Source of the DNA: an uncultured Collinsella sp.
GTDB taxonomy: Bacteria; Actinomycetota; Coriobacteriia; Coriobacteriales; Coriobacteriaceae
DNA length: 16,822 bases
NCBI GenBank assembly: GCA_900541785.1
Contig: UQKY01000050.1
Coordinates: forward strand, 1 to 16,822
Direction: 5' to 3'
Below, one piece after another: positions 6,053 to 13,344 of this stretch. The position numbers and the translations under genes are program-made. The notes beneath the pieces were generated by a model, which was not told where the DNA came from, ran no database searches, and was given only the letters and a program-made list of their open reading frames with translations. The first letter of the stretch is position 1, and the number at the start of each line of letters is the position of its first letter.

Positions 6053-6222
6053 TTGCGACCTCCGGTCGCCTTTGCTGTATCCCCTTGTGTGCCCATGTAC
6101 AAAGGGATGCATCGCTATTCTGCGCCGGTGCTCGACGTCACCGCTTCGGTAGGCTCGGCAAATACGTTTCTCGCAATGTTCATGGTCGGCGTGATGCTCG
6201 ATGTGCACATCGATACCGAAGA
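6053..6222 (+). pseudogene. Fragment of an AEC-type (auxin efflux carrier) transporter
   Basis: In the frame starting at 6053, residues about 26-54 read VLDVTASVGSANTFLAMFMV GVMLDVHID (split here), a hydrophobic segment typical of AEC family permeases (PF03547). Only about 30 residues are recognisable. The frame then loses similarity at about 6220, where a different gene fragment begins in another frame. A full transporter would have about 300 residues and 8-10 membrane segments, so this is a broken remnant. The family call rests on one segment. Confidence 0.45.
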
Positions 6223-6464
6223 CCTGGGACCTCATGCGCCTCATCGACTACGTTGCGGCGCGCGGCGCGTGGAGTCTGCGCGAACTCGGCTGCGTCGGCT
6301 TTTCCGGCGGTGCCATGCAGACGCTCTGCCTCGCTGCGCTCGACGAGCGCGTGCGCTGGGCGCTCATCAGCGGCTACCTCTACGGCGTGCGCGACGCGCT
6401 GCTCACCCTCAACAATAACTGTAGCTGCAACTACCAACATAGCCCTCGCGGCTACTTCCTGTGA
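6215..6464 (+). pseudogene. Internal fragment of an alpha/beta hydrolase (acetyl xylan esterase / dienelactone hydrolase type)
   Basis: In the frame through 6201, residues read KTWDLMRLIDYVAARG, then the nucleophile elbow GCVGFSGGAMQT, AALDERVRWALISGYL and NNNCSCNY, in the order found in Abhydrolase_7-type esterases. The N-terminal strands and the C-terminal part with the catalytic His are missing. The frame runs into a terminator hairpin and stops at 6462-6464. Its left end abuts the AEC fragment in a different frame. This looks like deletions that fused two genes. Confidence 0.65.
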
Positions 6465-6474
6465 GGGTTTTTTG
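6441..6474 (+). terminator. Rho-independent terminator after the hydrolase fragment
   Basis: CCCTCGC (6443-6449) pairs with GTGAGGG (6461-6467, one G-T pair), with an 11-base loop, followed by six T. It still marks the end of the decayed plus-strand unit and insulates pgsA. Confidence 0.75.
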
Positions 6475-6548
6475 TTAAAGCAACGGCGCGAGAGTCCTCG
6501 TGGCACCCAGCAGCGTCCTCCACATGTCTGGACTCTCTATGCTTACGC

Positions 6549-6577
6549 TGGATAGACATCGCTAGAACGGGTATAGT
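6549..6577 (+). promoter_or_regulatory. Candidate promoter of pgsA
   Basis: TGGATA (6549-6554) and TATAGT (6572-6577) are spaced by 17 bp, 37 bp before the GTG start of pgsA. The region between the upstream terminator and the gene has no other good -10. Confidence 0.45.
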
Positions 6578-6613
6578 ATCGAAAGTTTTGTCGTTTACCA
6601 GCGGGGGAGTCCT

Positions 6614-7318
6614 GTGGGCATCAAAAAGAAGATCAAAAAGGAGCTTATCGGCACTTCCGATTACCCGTCGAATAAGATCTTCACGATCTCCAATTTCATC
6701 ACCTTTACGCGCCTGATCCTCACGCTCGTCTTCCTGTACCTGTTCGTGACGGACAACAACCGCGTCGTCGCAATAGTCATCTATGCCATCGCGGCCTCCA
6801 CCGACTGGATGGACGGCCAGATTGCCCGCATGACCAAAACGGTCTCGTGGCTCGGCAAGGTTATGGACCCCATCTGCGACCGTGCACTGCTGTTTACCGG
6901 CGTGTTGGGTCTGGTGGTCCGTGGCGAGTTGCCCATCTGGGTCTGCGTGCTCATCATCGGCCGCGATATCTACCTGGGCATCGGCACGCTCATTGTGCGC
7001 CATTATCACCGTCGTCCCATCGATGTCGTTTTTCCCGGCAAGATCGCCACGGCACTGCTCATGACTGGCTTCTCACTCATGCTGCTTGGGTTCCCCGTCG
7101 TGGACGGCTGGCATCTGCTGCCCGCCACGTTCACGGCATTCCCGGGCCTCAATGGCAGCTCGGTGCCCCTCGGCATCTTCTTTGTGTACGGCGGCGTGAT
7201 CTTCTCCATGCTCACCGCTGTCATCTATTCCATTAAGGGAGGGGCGGCCATTAAACAGGCCATCGCGCATCCCGAGGACGAGGACACCGACTTTCTCAAC
7301 CCCGAAATCGAAGACTGA
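6614..7318 (+). CDS. pgsA: CDP-alcohol phosphatidyltransferase, probable phosphatidylglycerophosphate synthase
   Basis: This integral membrane enzyme transfers a phosphatidyl group from CDP-diacylglycerol to an alcohol, most likely glycerol-3-phosphate, in phospholipid synthesis. The CDP-alcohol signature D-x2-DG-x2-AR-x8-G-x3-D-x3-D is complete at Asp64-Asp89. Several hydrophobic membrane segments surround it (about 27-45, 50-63, 92-110, 128-150 and 175-200). At 234 residues it is somewhat longer than typical PgsA (about 180-200), with a charged C-terminal tail (PEDEDTDFLNPEIED). The GTG start follows GGGGGAG with 4-base spacing. The FHA gene follows after 65 bp. Phosphatidylinositol phosphate or cardiolipin synthase activity cannot be excluded from sequence alone. 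Confidence 0.85.
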   Translation: MGIKKKIKKELIGTSDYPSNKIFTISNFITFTRLILTLVFLYLFVTDNNRVVAIVIYAIAASTDWMDGQIARMTKTVSWLGKVMDPICDRALLFTGVLGLVVRGELPIWVCVLIIGRDIYLGIGTLIVRHYHRRPIDVVFPGKIATALLMTGFSLMLLGFPVVDGWHLLPATFTAFPGLNGSSVPLGIFFVYGGVIFSMLTAVIYSIKGGAAIKQAIAHPEDEDTDFLNPEIED

Positions 7319-7383
7319 TTCATTGGGGTATGATTACGTACGGTTCATTCTTTGCGGCGTGGCCGCGTTAGATAGGGGTTGTC

Positions 7384-7818
7384 ATGGACAACAAGGTTAA
7401 CAATATGCCTCAGAACGATAAGACTGCGGACGCTACCTGCGTTTTCCGCGTTCCTTCGAGCGATGTCACCGTTCCCGACCTTATGGCCAACGTGCGCATC
7501 ACCGCTCCTGTTCTGTCCATCGTCAAGGGTCCGCAGACCGGAGCTGCCTTTGAGCTCGAGGACGACGTGACCACCATCGGCCGCGATCCCGCGAACGGCA
7601 TTTTCCTCAACGACATGACCGTCTCGCGCAGCCACGCACGCATTATTCGTGAGGGCCTGGGCGCCCGTATTGAGGATCTGGGCTCGCTCAACGGCACCTG
7701 GGTCGACGGCGCCATCGTCAACGGTGCTCCGCTGCACGACGGCTCTTCCGTTCAGATCGGTACGTTCACGCTCATCTACCACGAGAGCACGCCGGAGCGC
7801 ATCGAAACCGGTGAGTAG
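7384..7818 (+). CDS. garA: FHA-domain protein, GarA/OdhI-like
   Basis: A 144-residue cytoplasmic phosphothreonine-binding protein. The FHA domain covers about residues 42-133, with GRD (66-68), SRSHA (81-85) and LGSLNGTW (99-106). The N-terminal tail contains DATCVFR (16-22), which aligns with the ETTSVFR phosphorylation motif of actinobacterial GarA/OdhI; Thr18 aligns with the PknB-phosphorylated Thr. In Mycobacterium and Corynebacterium that protein binds 2-oxoglutarate dehydrogenase and glutamate dehydrogenase under Ser/Thr kinase control. Whether the same targets exist here is inference. It is followed, 3 bp later, by the MerR gene, as in the Rv1827-Rv1828 pair. The start is ATG 7384 after a weak AGGGG; ATG 7405 is an alternative. 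Confidence 0.85.
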   Translation: MDNKVNNMPQNDKTADATCVFRVPSSDVTVPDLMANVRITAPVLSIVKGPQTGAAFELEDDVTTIGRDPANGIFLNDMTVSRSHARIIREGLGARIEDLGSLNGTWVDGAIVNGAPLHDGSSVQIGTFTLIYHESTPERIETGE

Positions 7819-7821
7819 GTA

Positions 7822-8706
7822 ATGGCCGAACGCAACTATCTGAGTATCGGCCAAGTCGTCAACCTTCTTCGAGGCGCATACCCCGATCTATCGAACTCAA
7901 AAATTAGATTTCTAGAAGATGAGGGGCTCATCACCCCTCATCGCACGCCTAAGGGGTATCGTCAGTACTCCAAGGAAGACGTTGACCGTCTCGAGGTCAT
8001 CCTGCACCTGCAGAAGACCCGCTACATGCCGCTCAACGTCATTAAGCAGCGCTTGGAAAACGCAACGGACCTGTCCACTTTGGCTTACGAGGTGGGTCTT
8101 CTGTCCGATGTTCCGCTTAAGACGGAGCCCAAGGAGACCAAGCAAAAGCTGCATCCCATCGAGACCATTCCCGACATGCTCGGCGTTGAGATCTCGTTTA
8201 TCCGCTCCCTTGCCGAGAACGATCTTATCCGCATCATCAAGAGCCCGCAGAAGCGAGAGCTCGTCGATGGCCGAGATTTCCCGATTATCCGTTACTGCTC
8301 GGAGCTGTCGCGCTTCCACATTGAGCCGCGTAACCTGCGTCAGTACGTATCGTCGGCAAATCGCGAGTCTTCGATGTTTGAGCAGGTTCTCGTGAGCATG
8401 CTCGGCATGGATACCTCCGATGACGAGCGCGACGCCAAGCTCGAGCGCGCTTTTAAGAAGCTACACGACCTCACCGAGGGCGTGCACACCGCGCTCCTTA
8501 AGAACCGTGTCTTTGAGTCGCTCAACGCCGTGGTCGAGGACGCTGACATCGATGCTCTCGATGAGGAGATCGCGCGTTCCGAATCCACCAAGGCTAAAAG
8601 CGATGGTGCAAGCCTCCCCGCGGTTGCCGCGCACGACGAGTCGCTCGTGCAGCCGTCCAAGGTTGTCGTCCCCTCGCATAACCCGTCTGCCAACACGGGT
8701 AAATAA
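7822..8706 (+). CDS. ftsR: MerR-family transcriptional regulator, FtsR/Rv1828-like
   Basis: A 294-residue regulator. The N-terminal MerR winged helix (about residues 5-75) reads LSIGQVVNLLR, SKIRFLEDEGLITPHR, GYRQYSKEDVDRLEVIL, closely like Rv1828/FtsR of actinobacteria, which in Corynebacterium activates ftsZ. It has no Cys cluster of a metal-sensing MerR. A second conserved region (about 105-195) contains IPDMLGVEISFIRSLAEND. The tail is acidic, then Ser/Pro rich. The start is 3 bp after the FHA stop, with GGTGAGTAGG as ribosome binding site, so the two are co-translated. The apt gene follows after 35 bp. A cell-division target is inferred from family. Confidence 0.85.
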   Translation: MAERNYLSIGQVVNLLRGAYPDLSNSKIRFLEDEGLITPHRTPKGYRQYSKEDVDRLEVILHLQKTRYMPLNVIKQRLENATDLSTLAYEVGLLSDVPLKTEPKETKQKLHPIETIPDMLGVEISFIRSLAENDLIRIIKSPQKRELVDGRDFPIIRYCSELSRFHIEPRNLRQYVSSANRESSMFEQVLVSMLGMDTSDDERDAKLERAFKKLHDLTEGVHTALLKNRVFESLNAVVEDADIDALDEEIARSESTKAKSDGASLPAVAAHDESLVQPSKVVVPSHNPSANTGK

Positions 8707-8741
8707 CCGCCGTTCACCCGGCAATCCATGAAAGGTCACCC

Positions 8742-9272
8742 ATGTACGACTTCGAATCTCATATCGTCGATATCCCCGACTATCCCGAGCCCGGAGTCGT
8801 CTTTAAGGACATCACGCCGCTCTTTGGCAATCCCGAGGCCCTGAAGGCCATGGTGGATGCCTTGGCCGAGCATTTTGCTGACATGGGCATTACCAAGGTC
8901 GTAGGACCCGAGGCCCGCGGCTTTATGGTCGGTGTGCCCGTGGCCGTCGCCCTAGGCGCCGGCTTTGTTCCCGCACGTAAACCGGGCAAACTACCGCGCA
9001 AGACGGTAAGCGAGAGCTACGAGCTCGAGTATGGAACGGATTCTATCGAGATCCACGCCGATGCCATCAGCTCTAAAGATACCGTGTTGATTCTGGACGA
9101 CTTGATCGCGACGGGCGGAACCGTCGAGGCAACAGGTAAACTGGTGCGAGATATGGGCGCAAAGCTTGTGGGCTACGGTTGTATCCTTGAGCTTGCGTTT
9201 CTCAACCCGCGCAAGAAGCTCACGCCTTCTAACGAGGACGTTGAGCTCTTTAGCCTGGTAACGGTGGACTAG
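8742..9272 (+). CDS. apt: Adenine phosphoribosyltransferase
   Basis: Converts adenine and PRPP to AMP (purine salvage, cytoplasm). The 176-residue length is usual for Apt. The N-terminal segment DIPDYPEPGVVFKDITPL (10-27), the GPEARGF base-binding region (55-61), RKPGKLPRKT and the PRPP-binding loop VLILDDLIATGGT (115-127) are all present. AAAGG lies upstream of ATG 8742 with a short spacer. It sits between the FtsR-like gene (35 bp) and the secreted peptidase gene (32 bp), with no terminator on either side, so it is probably cotranscribed with both. Confidence 0.96.
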   Translation: MYDFESHIVDIPDYPEPGVVFKDITPLFGNPEALKAMVDALAEHFADMGITKVVGPEARGFMVGVPVAVALGAGFVPARKPGKLPRKTVSESYELEYGTDSIEIHADAISSKDTVLILDDLIATGGTVEATGKLVRDMGAKLVGYGCILELAFLNPRKKLTPSNEDVELFSLVTVD

Positions 9273-9304
9273 CCGCTACCCTTAGATACCGGAAAGGAAG
9301 CTAC

Positions 9305-10405
9305 ATGCGCACAGCAAACACGCACAGAAACATGGCACGCTGCGCTGCTACGGCAACCCTCGCTTGTGTTTTGGGCCTGGGCCTCGTGGCTCCGGCCTAC
9401 GCCGATACCGCATCCGACCTTGCCGCTGCTCGAACTAAACTCGAGCAGATTGGCACCCAAACCCAGCAAATTCATGAAGAACTCTCCGCACAGACGCAGG
9501 AGCTTGATCAGACTGCAGGCGAGATCACGCAAAAGCAGCAAGAGATTGCCGAAGGTCAGGCAAAGCTTTCCAACTACGTTGCCGGTGAGTACAAGACCGG
9601 CGGTCTGAGTCTCCTTCAGGTTCTGACGGGCGTCGATGATCTGGGCGACATGCTCAACCGTCTCTTCTACTACGGTAAGGTGTCCGACAAGCAGGCCCAG
9701 ACCATTCAGGAGGTCAAGGACCTTAAGCAGCAGCTCACCGATAAGCAGACCGAGCAGGAGAAGAACGTCGCCGCGACGCAGAAGAAGGTCGACGAGCTCA
9801 ATGCCCAGCAGGCTGAGGCCCAGAGTGTCGTGAACTCCCTGGATTCACAGCTGCAGGCCGAGCTTGCTGCCGAGGCTGAGGCCAACGCCGCGCTGCAGGC
9901 CGGTATCAACGCCAGCACTGCCGAAAAGGCCACGGTGAGCAACGACACCGCCGGTACGACCGAGAACACTCCCGCCCCCGCGCCCACGCCGCAGCCTTCG
10001 ACGCCCACTCCTGCTCCCACGCCGCAGCCCTCGACGCCTGCTCCGGCTCCGACGCCTTCCGCACCGAGCCAGTCCGTTGACGGTGGTACCGTTGTTTCGC
10101 GCGCCTACAGCAAGCTCGGTTATGCTTATTCTTGGGGCGGCATTGGACCGAACAGCTTTGACTGCTCCGGTTTTGTAAGCTACTGCCTCACCGGCCGTTA
10201 TTGCCGCCTTGGCACCACGGGCACCTTTATGGGCTGGACCCGCGTGTCCGATCCCCAGCCTGGTGACGTCGTGGTTAACTCTTACCACACCGGCATCTAC
10301 ATTGGTAACGGCCAGATGATCCATGCTTCCGACTACAAGACGGGCGTTATCATCAGCTCCGTTGCCGCTGGCATGAACAACAATTACATTTTCGTTCGCT
10401 ACTAA
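9305..10405 (+). CDS. Secreted coiled-coil NlpC/P60 peptidoglycan endopeptidase
   Basis: A 366-residue exported cell-wall hydrolase. A signal peptide covers residues 1-33 (Arg-rich start, ATATLACVLGLGLVAP, cleavage after AYA). Residues about 36-205 are Gln/Glu/Lys-rich heptad-like coiled coil with a break near GGLSLLQVLTGVDDLGDML. Residues 222-258 are a Pro/Thr linker with repeats of TPAPAPTPQPS, probably spanning the wall. The C-terminal NlpC/P60 domain (about 260-366) has Cys287 in FDCSGF, His328 in SYHTGIYIG, and His340 in IHAS as third catalytic residue. The architecture is like RipA/PcsB-type hydrolases acting at the septum. GGAAAGGAAG precedes the ATG. A terminator follows 25 bp after the stop. 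Confidence 0.93.
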   Translation: MRTANTHRNMARCAATATLACVLGLGLVAPAYADTASDLAAARTKLEQIGTQTQQIHEELSAQTQELDQTAGEITQKQQEIAEGQAKLSNYVAGEYKTGGLSLLQVLTGVDDLGDMLNRLFYYGKVSDKQAQTIQEVKDLKQQLTDKQTEQEKNVAATQKKVDELNAQQAEAQSVVNSLDSQLQAELAAEAEANAALQAGINASTAEKATVSNDTAGTTENTPAPAPTPQPSTPTPAPTPQPSTPAPAPTPSAPSQSVDGGTVVSRAYSKLGYAYSWGGIGPNSFDCSGFVSYCLTGRYCRLGTTGTFMGWTRVSDPQPGDVVVNSYHTGIYIGNGQMIHASDYKTGVIISSVAAGMNNNYIFVRY

Positions 10406-10429
10406 GTGTTGTAACTCAGTAAACGAAGG

Positions 10430-10468
10430 TGGACCTCGCATCCTTTGGGAGCGAGGTCCATTGTTTTA
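10430..10468 (+). terminator. Rho-independent terminator after the NlpC/P60 gene
   Basis: TGGACCTCGC (10430-10439) and GCGAGGTCCA (10451-10460) form a 10-bp perfect stem with an 11-base loop, followed by TTGTTTTA. It ends the pgsA-to-peptidase group. Confidence 0.85.
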
Positions 10469-10499
10469 TCTCGACCGCCCGTTTTGCGTATAAGCAACA

Positions 10500-10553
10500 A
10501 TCTAGTTTTGAATACTAGATATGCACAGCATCTGTCCAAAAGATAGCTATAAT
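10500..10553 (+). promoter_or_regulatory. degV promoter region with inverted repeat and shared motif
   Basis: TATAAT (10548-10553) lies 29 bp before the degV start. No good -35 is seen, which suggests activator dependence. Upstream, ATCTAG (10500-10505) and CTAGAT (10515-10520) form an inverted repeat around TTTTGAATA. The string TCTAGTTTTGAATAC (10501-10515) recurs with one change upstream of the DUF1836 gene (12174-12188). Confidence 0.5.
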
Positions 10554-10582
10554 TGTTGAGGAACAACTAGAAAGGACCCTCA

Positions 10583-11449
10583 ATGAGCTGGGCACTTATC
10601 TCCGATTCGAGCTGCAATCTTCGCGATTGGCAACCAACCGCACCTCATACTACCTTTGCATTTGCACCCCTTAAAATCCGAGTGGGGGAGCGTGAATTTG
10701 TCGATGACCTTTCGCTCGATGTTCACGAGCTTAATGTTGCCATCCAATCGGAAGCCAGCGCATCATCGAGCGCCTGTCCAAGCGTAGGGGAGTGGGCCGA
10801 ACTCTTCAGGCTTGCCGACAAGACGATCTGCATGCCCATCTCCGAGGGCGTCTCGGGAAGCTACAATGCCGCGGCCACCGCACGTGACATGGTGCTTGCC
10901 GAAGAGCCCAACCGTCAGATTCATTTGGTTAACTCGCGAGCCGCAGGTGGCAAAATGGATTTAATCTTTTTGCTGTTCGATCGCTATCTAGCAAGCAACC
11001 CGGAAGCCTCCTTTGAGGACGCCTGCGATTACTTCGATAGTCTCGAGCAGAACAGCAAGATTCTCTTTAGCCTGTGTAATTACGAGAACCTTGCAAAGGC
11101 TGGACGCATTCCTAAGGCAGCCGGCGTTATTGCCAACAAGCTCAATATTCGCATTTTGGGCACGGCGAGCGAAGCGGGCAAAATTGAACTCGTTGGGCAC
11201 ACGCGTGGCGAAAAGAAGATGCTCACCAAGATTGTCGACACCATGGAGGCCGAAGGCTTTACCGGCGGTGAGGTCGTTATCGACCATGTTGAGAATGAGG
11301 CGGGCGCCCAGGCACTTGCCAGCCGCATTGTGGAGCATTGGCCCGGCTCTAAGACCATCATCATGCCCTGCAACGGGCTAGATTCTTACTATGCCGAGAT
11401 GCACGGCCTCATCATCGGCTACGGCATGGGCGTGGCTTCGGGCCGATAA
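10583..11449 (+). CDS. DegV family protein (FakB-like fatty-acid binding)
   Basis: A 288-residue protein of the DegV family. FakB members bind a fatty acid and present it to the kinase FakA for phosphorylation, feeding phospholipid synthesis. Visible features are the N-terminal ALISDSSCNL (4-13), SSACPSVGEW (62-71, the TSxPS-type loop), ISEGVSGSYNAA (86-97), NSRAAGG near 117-123, and ENLAKAGRIPKAAG before the second lobe. Several degenerate positions (SSACPS instead of TSQPS, GLIIGYG near the end) suggest a divergent subfamily, so ligand binding is inferred. GAAAGGA lies upstream of the ATG. It is followed by a shared terminator and the convergent DUF1836 gene. Confidence 0.88.
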   Translation: MSWALISDSSCNLRDWQPTAPHTTFAFAPLKIRVGEREFVDDLSLDVHELNVAIQSEASASSSACPSVGEWAELFRLADKTICMPISEGVSGSYNAAATARDMVLAEEPNRQIHLVNSRAAGGKMDLIFLLFDRYLASNPEASFEDACDYFDSLEQNSKILFSLCNYENLAKAGRIPKAAGVIANKLNIRILGTASEAGKIELVGHTRGEKKMLTKIVDTMEAEGFTGGEVVIDHVENEAGAQALASRIVEHWPGSKTIIMPCNGLDSYYAEMHGLIIGYGMGVASGR

Positions 11450-11468
11450 TGTCCAACTAAACAAACGC

Positions 11469-11509
11469 ACGGGCGGGATAAGGGGCCAATGGCTCTTTAT
11501 CCCGCCCGT
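11469..11509. terminator. Bidirectional terminator between degV and the DUF1836 gene
   Basis: ACGGGCGGGATAA (11469-11481) and TTATCCCGCCCGT (11497-11509) form a 13-bp perfect stem with a 15-base loop between convergent genes. The flanking T content is moderate on both strands (CTTATG on plus, GCGTTTGTTT on minus). Confidence 0.7.
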
Positions 11510-11521
11510 CTTATGCCTCGA

Positions 11522-12133
11522 TTAGCTATTAAACCCATTAAACTTAAGGTAGCTCATCAGGTACGCCTTCGATACAAAAGACGAAACCGCACTGCGTACG
11601 AGCAGCGATTCGCGCGTAACCTGGTGTGCGGTATCGGGCACGGGAGTCTGCTCGACGGAAAACGCCGCACGAATCGATGCCTCAAGTTGATCGACTACAT
11701 AATCGAAAGCCGTCGGAGCGTCGTAACTCAAGCGCTGAATATTAAAGAGCGCCTGAACCGCAGCGATGGGCAGCACCTGCTTAAAGATACAAATGGCGAT
11801 GAGACGCGCAATCTGCTCACGGCCATACTGCTTTTTAACCGGAGCAGGAACGAGGCCGACCTTCACGTAGTTATTGATCATCGAAGGCGTGATAACGGGC
11901 TGCTCTACGCAAATCGAAAGCGGCTCCATCCACAGCGCAACATATTCAATAACCTGATCGCGATAGAGCGTTACGTTGGGCAGCTGATCATAGCGTGGCA
12001 GGCTCAACGCGTTGAGTTTACCCACCATATCGGACTGAATAAATGCATCCGGCAGCACCGTCGGCTGAATATCCTCCGGCTTAATGCTGACCGATGTATC
12101 GGACATCGGGATAACATGTTTGACGTGGTTCAT
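11522..12133 (-). CDS. DUF1836 family protein, probable MerR-like DNA-binding regulator
   Basis: A 203-residue protein. It starts at ATG 12133 (MNHVKHVIPMSD) after a clear GGAGG with 6-base spacing; the longer frame to 12262 has no ribosome binding site and would cross a terminator. The DUF1836 core (about residues 45-135) reads LSLPRYDQLPNVTLYRDQVIEYV, ITPSMINNYVKVGLVPAPVK and RLIAICIFKQVLPIAAVQAL, which resembles a MerR-type helix-turn-helix followed by helices. The C terminus (about 135-203) is helical and Ala/Ser rich. Target genes are unknown. Its promoter region and that of degV share a motif, so autoregulation plus control of degV is a reasonable guess. Confidence 0.8.
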   Translation of the reverse strand: MNHVKHVIPMSDTSVSIKPEDIQPTVLPDAFIQSDMVGKLNALSLPRYDQLPNVTLYRDQVIEYVALWMEPLSICVEQPVITPSMINNYVKVGLVPAPVKKQYGREQIARLIAICIFKQVLPIAAVQALFNIQRLSYDAPTAFDYVVDQLEASIRAAFSVEQTPVPDTAHQVTRESLLVRSAVSSFVSKAYLMSYLKFNGFNS

Positions 12134-12159
12134 AAGAGGCCTCCGATCGTTTTCTATAT

Positions 12160-12188
12160 TGTATTCTAGGTTATCTAGTTTTGCATAC
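12160..12188 (-). promoter_or_regulatory. Promoter/operator region of the DUF1836 gene
   Basis: On the plus strand, TCTAGTTTTGCATAC (12174-12188) matches 14 of 15 bases of the degV upstream motif. CTAG occurs twice (12166-12169 and 12175-12178). On the minus strand, TACAAT just downstream is a possible -10 element; no good -35 was found. The site lies 41-55 bp upstream of the gene's start codon. Confidence 0.45.
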
Positions 12189-12201
12189 CACATAGCCGCT
12201 A

Positions 12202-12247
12202 AGTAAAAGTGGTTGGACAGCACGTTGAAGCACCGTCCAACCACTTT
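12202..12247 (-). terminator. Rho-independent terminator of trxB
   Basis: AAAGTGGTTGGAC (12206-12218) and GTCCAACCACTTT (12235-12247) form a 13-bp perfect stem with a 16-base loop. On the minus strand the stem runs into TTTTACTT. It lies 41 bp past the trxB stop and before the DUF1836 promoter. Confidence 0.85.
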
Positions 12248-12287
12248 GTTTAAAGATAACAACCTTACATAAGATATATTATCGTAC

Positions 12288-13226
12288 TTATCCGCGTAGG
12301 AAAGCGTATGCGCTGGTAGCCGCTATAGCTCCGTCCGAAACGGCGGTCACAACCTGGCGTAAACGCTTGGAGCGGATATCACCGGCTGCGAATAAGCCGG
12401 GCGTACGGGTGGCCATCGAATCGTCGGTAACAATGCCGCCGTCCGGAGCCAGATCGACGAGATGCTCAACCAGCTCGGTGTGTGGCTGCGTGCCCGCAAA
12501 GACAAAGATGCCAAAAGAGCCAGGCTCAAAGGACTCAGTGTGCATTTCACCAGTCGCATTGTCCTTGAACGTGATTGTGGTGGGCATCGCTTCACCAGAA
12601 AGCTCAACAATACTAGTTTGGTACCTAACTGAAATATTGTCGTTGGCAAGCACCTTATTCACAACACCCTCGGGTGCACGGAATTGATCGCGACGCAGCA
12701 CGATGGTCACGCTGCTGGCGATTTCTGACAAGAACAGGGCTTCCTCGCATGCGGAATTGCCGCCTCCGATAACAAAGACTTGTTTGCCGCGAAAGAGCAT
12801 GCCGTCACATGTTGCGCAATATGAAACGCCACGACCGCGATACGTATCCTCGCCAACAAAACCAGCAGGACGCGGCGTGGCACCCATGCACGCAATGACG
12901 CTCTTGGCCGTTGTGTCGCCCATATCATGATGGATGGTAAATTGAGCCGCATCGGCATCGTAATCGACGCCTGTCACCATACTCCATTCAACCTGAGCCC
13001 CCAGGCCTTCAGCATGCTGTTGGAATCGCTCACCAAGTTCGGCGCCGCTCAGCAGTGGAATACCAGGATAATTCTCAATCTCGTTGCTCGTGGCAATCTG
13101 TCCGCCCGACATGCCCTGCTCAAGGACAGTCGTCGTCAGGTTGGCGCGCGCCGCATAAATGGCGGCAGCATAGCCCGCGGGGCCGCCGCCGATAATCGCA
13201 ACATCGATTGTCTGATCGGTAGTCAT
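12288..13226 (-). CDS. trxB: Thioredoxin reductase
   Basis: A 312-residue FAD flavoenzyme that reduces thioredoxin with NADPH in the cytoplasm. FAD loop GGGPAG (13-18), active disulfide CATC (Cys137, Cys140), NADPH loop GGGNSACEEA (154-163), LRRDQFRA (177-184) and C-terminal AGDIRSK (281-287) are present. The usual HRRDxxRA motif has Leu in place of His; the two Arg that contact the NADPH phosphate are kept. The start is ATG 13226 with GAGAGGA upstream; the longer frame to 13325 adds 33 residues without similarity. It is divergent from the glycosyltransferase gene. No thioredoxin gene is seen next to it. Confidence 0.95.
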   Translation of the reverse strand: MTTDQTIDVAIIGGGPAGYAAAIYAARANLTTTVLEQGMSGGQIATSNEIENYPGIPLLSGAELGERFQQHAEGLGAQVEWSMVTGVDYDADAAQFTIHHDMGDTTAKSVIACMGATPRPAGFVGEDTYRGRGVSYCATCDGMLFRGKQVFVIGGGNSACEEALFLSEIASSVTIVLRRDQFRAPEGVVNKVLANDNISVRYQTSIVELSGEAMPTTITFKDNATGEMHTESFEPGSFGIFVFAGTQPHTELVEHLVDLAPDGGIVTDDSMATRTPGLFAAGDIRSKRLRQVVTAVSDGAIAATSAYAFLRG

Positions 13227-13286
13227 GAAGAGTCCTCTCGTCGAAACGTTGTCGTTCTTTGCGCTCATACCCAAATTTACGTGAAC

Positions 13287-13314
13287 GTGACACTCATGCA
13301 CTACAATGATAAAT
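13287..13314 (+). promoter_or_regulatory. Candidate promoter of the glycosyltransferase gene
   Basis: GTGACA (13287-13292) and ATAAAT (13309-13314) are spaced by 16 bp, 30 bp before the ATG. TACAAT at 13302-13307 is an alternative -10 without a matching -35. This lies within the divergent interval shared with trxB. Confidence 0.3.
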
Positions 13315-13344
13315 CCGTGATACAACGTCGAAGGGGAGTTATCG

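Noticed and set aside
9964..10062. Short direct DNA repeats that might suggest a CRISPR-like array
   Set aside because: They encode the Pro/Thr linker of the NlpC/P60 protein, in frame and without unique spacers.
12134..12262. Upstream start for the DUF1836 gene
   Set aside because: The extension crosses the trxB terminator and the promoter-like region, while ATG 12133 has a strong GGAGG.
13227..13325. Upstream start for trxB
   Set aside because: The extra 33 residues have no similarity to TrxB, and ATG 13226 has a Shine-Dalgarno and the usual distance to the FAD loop.
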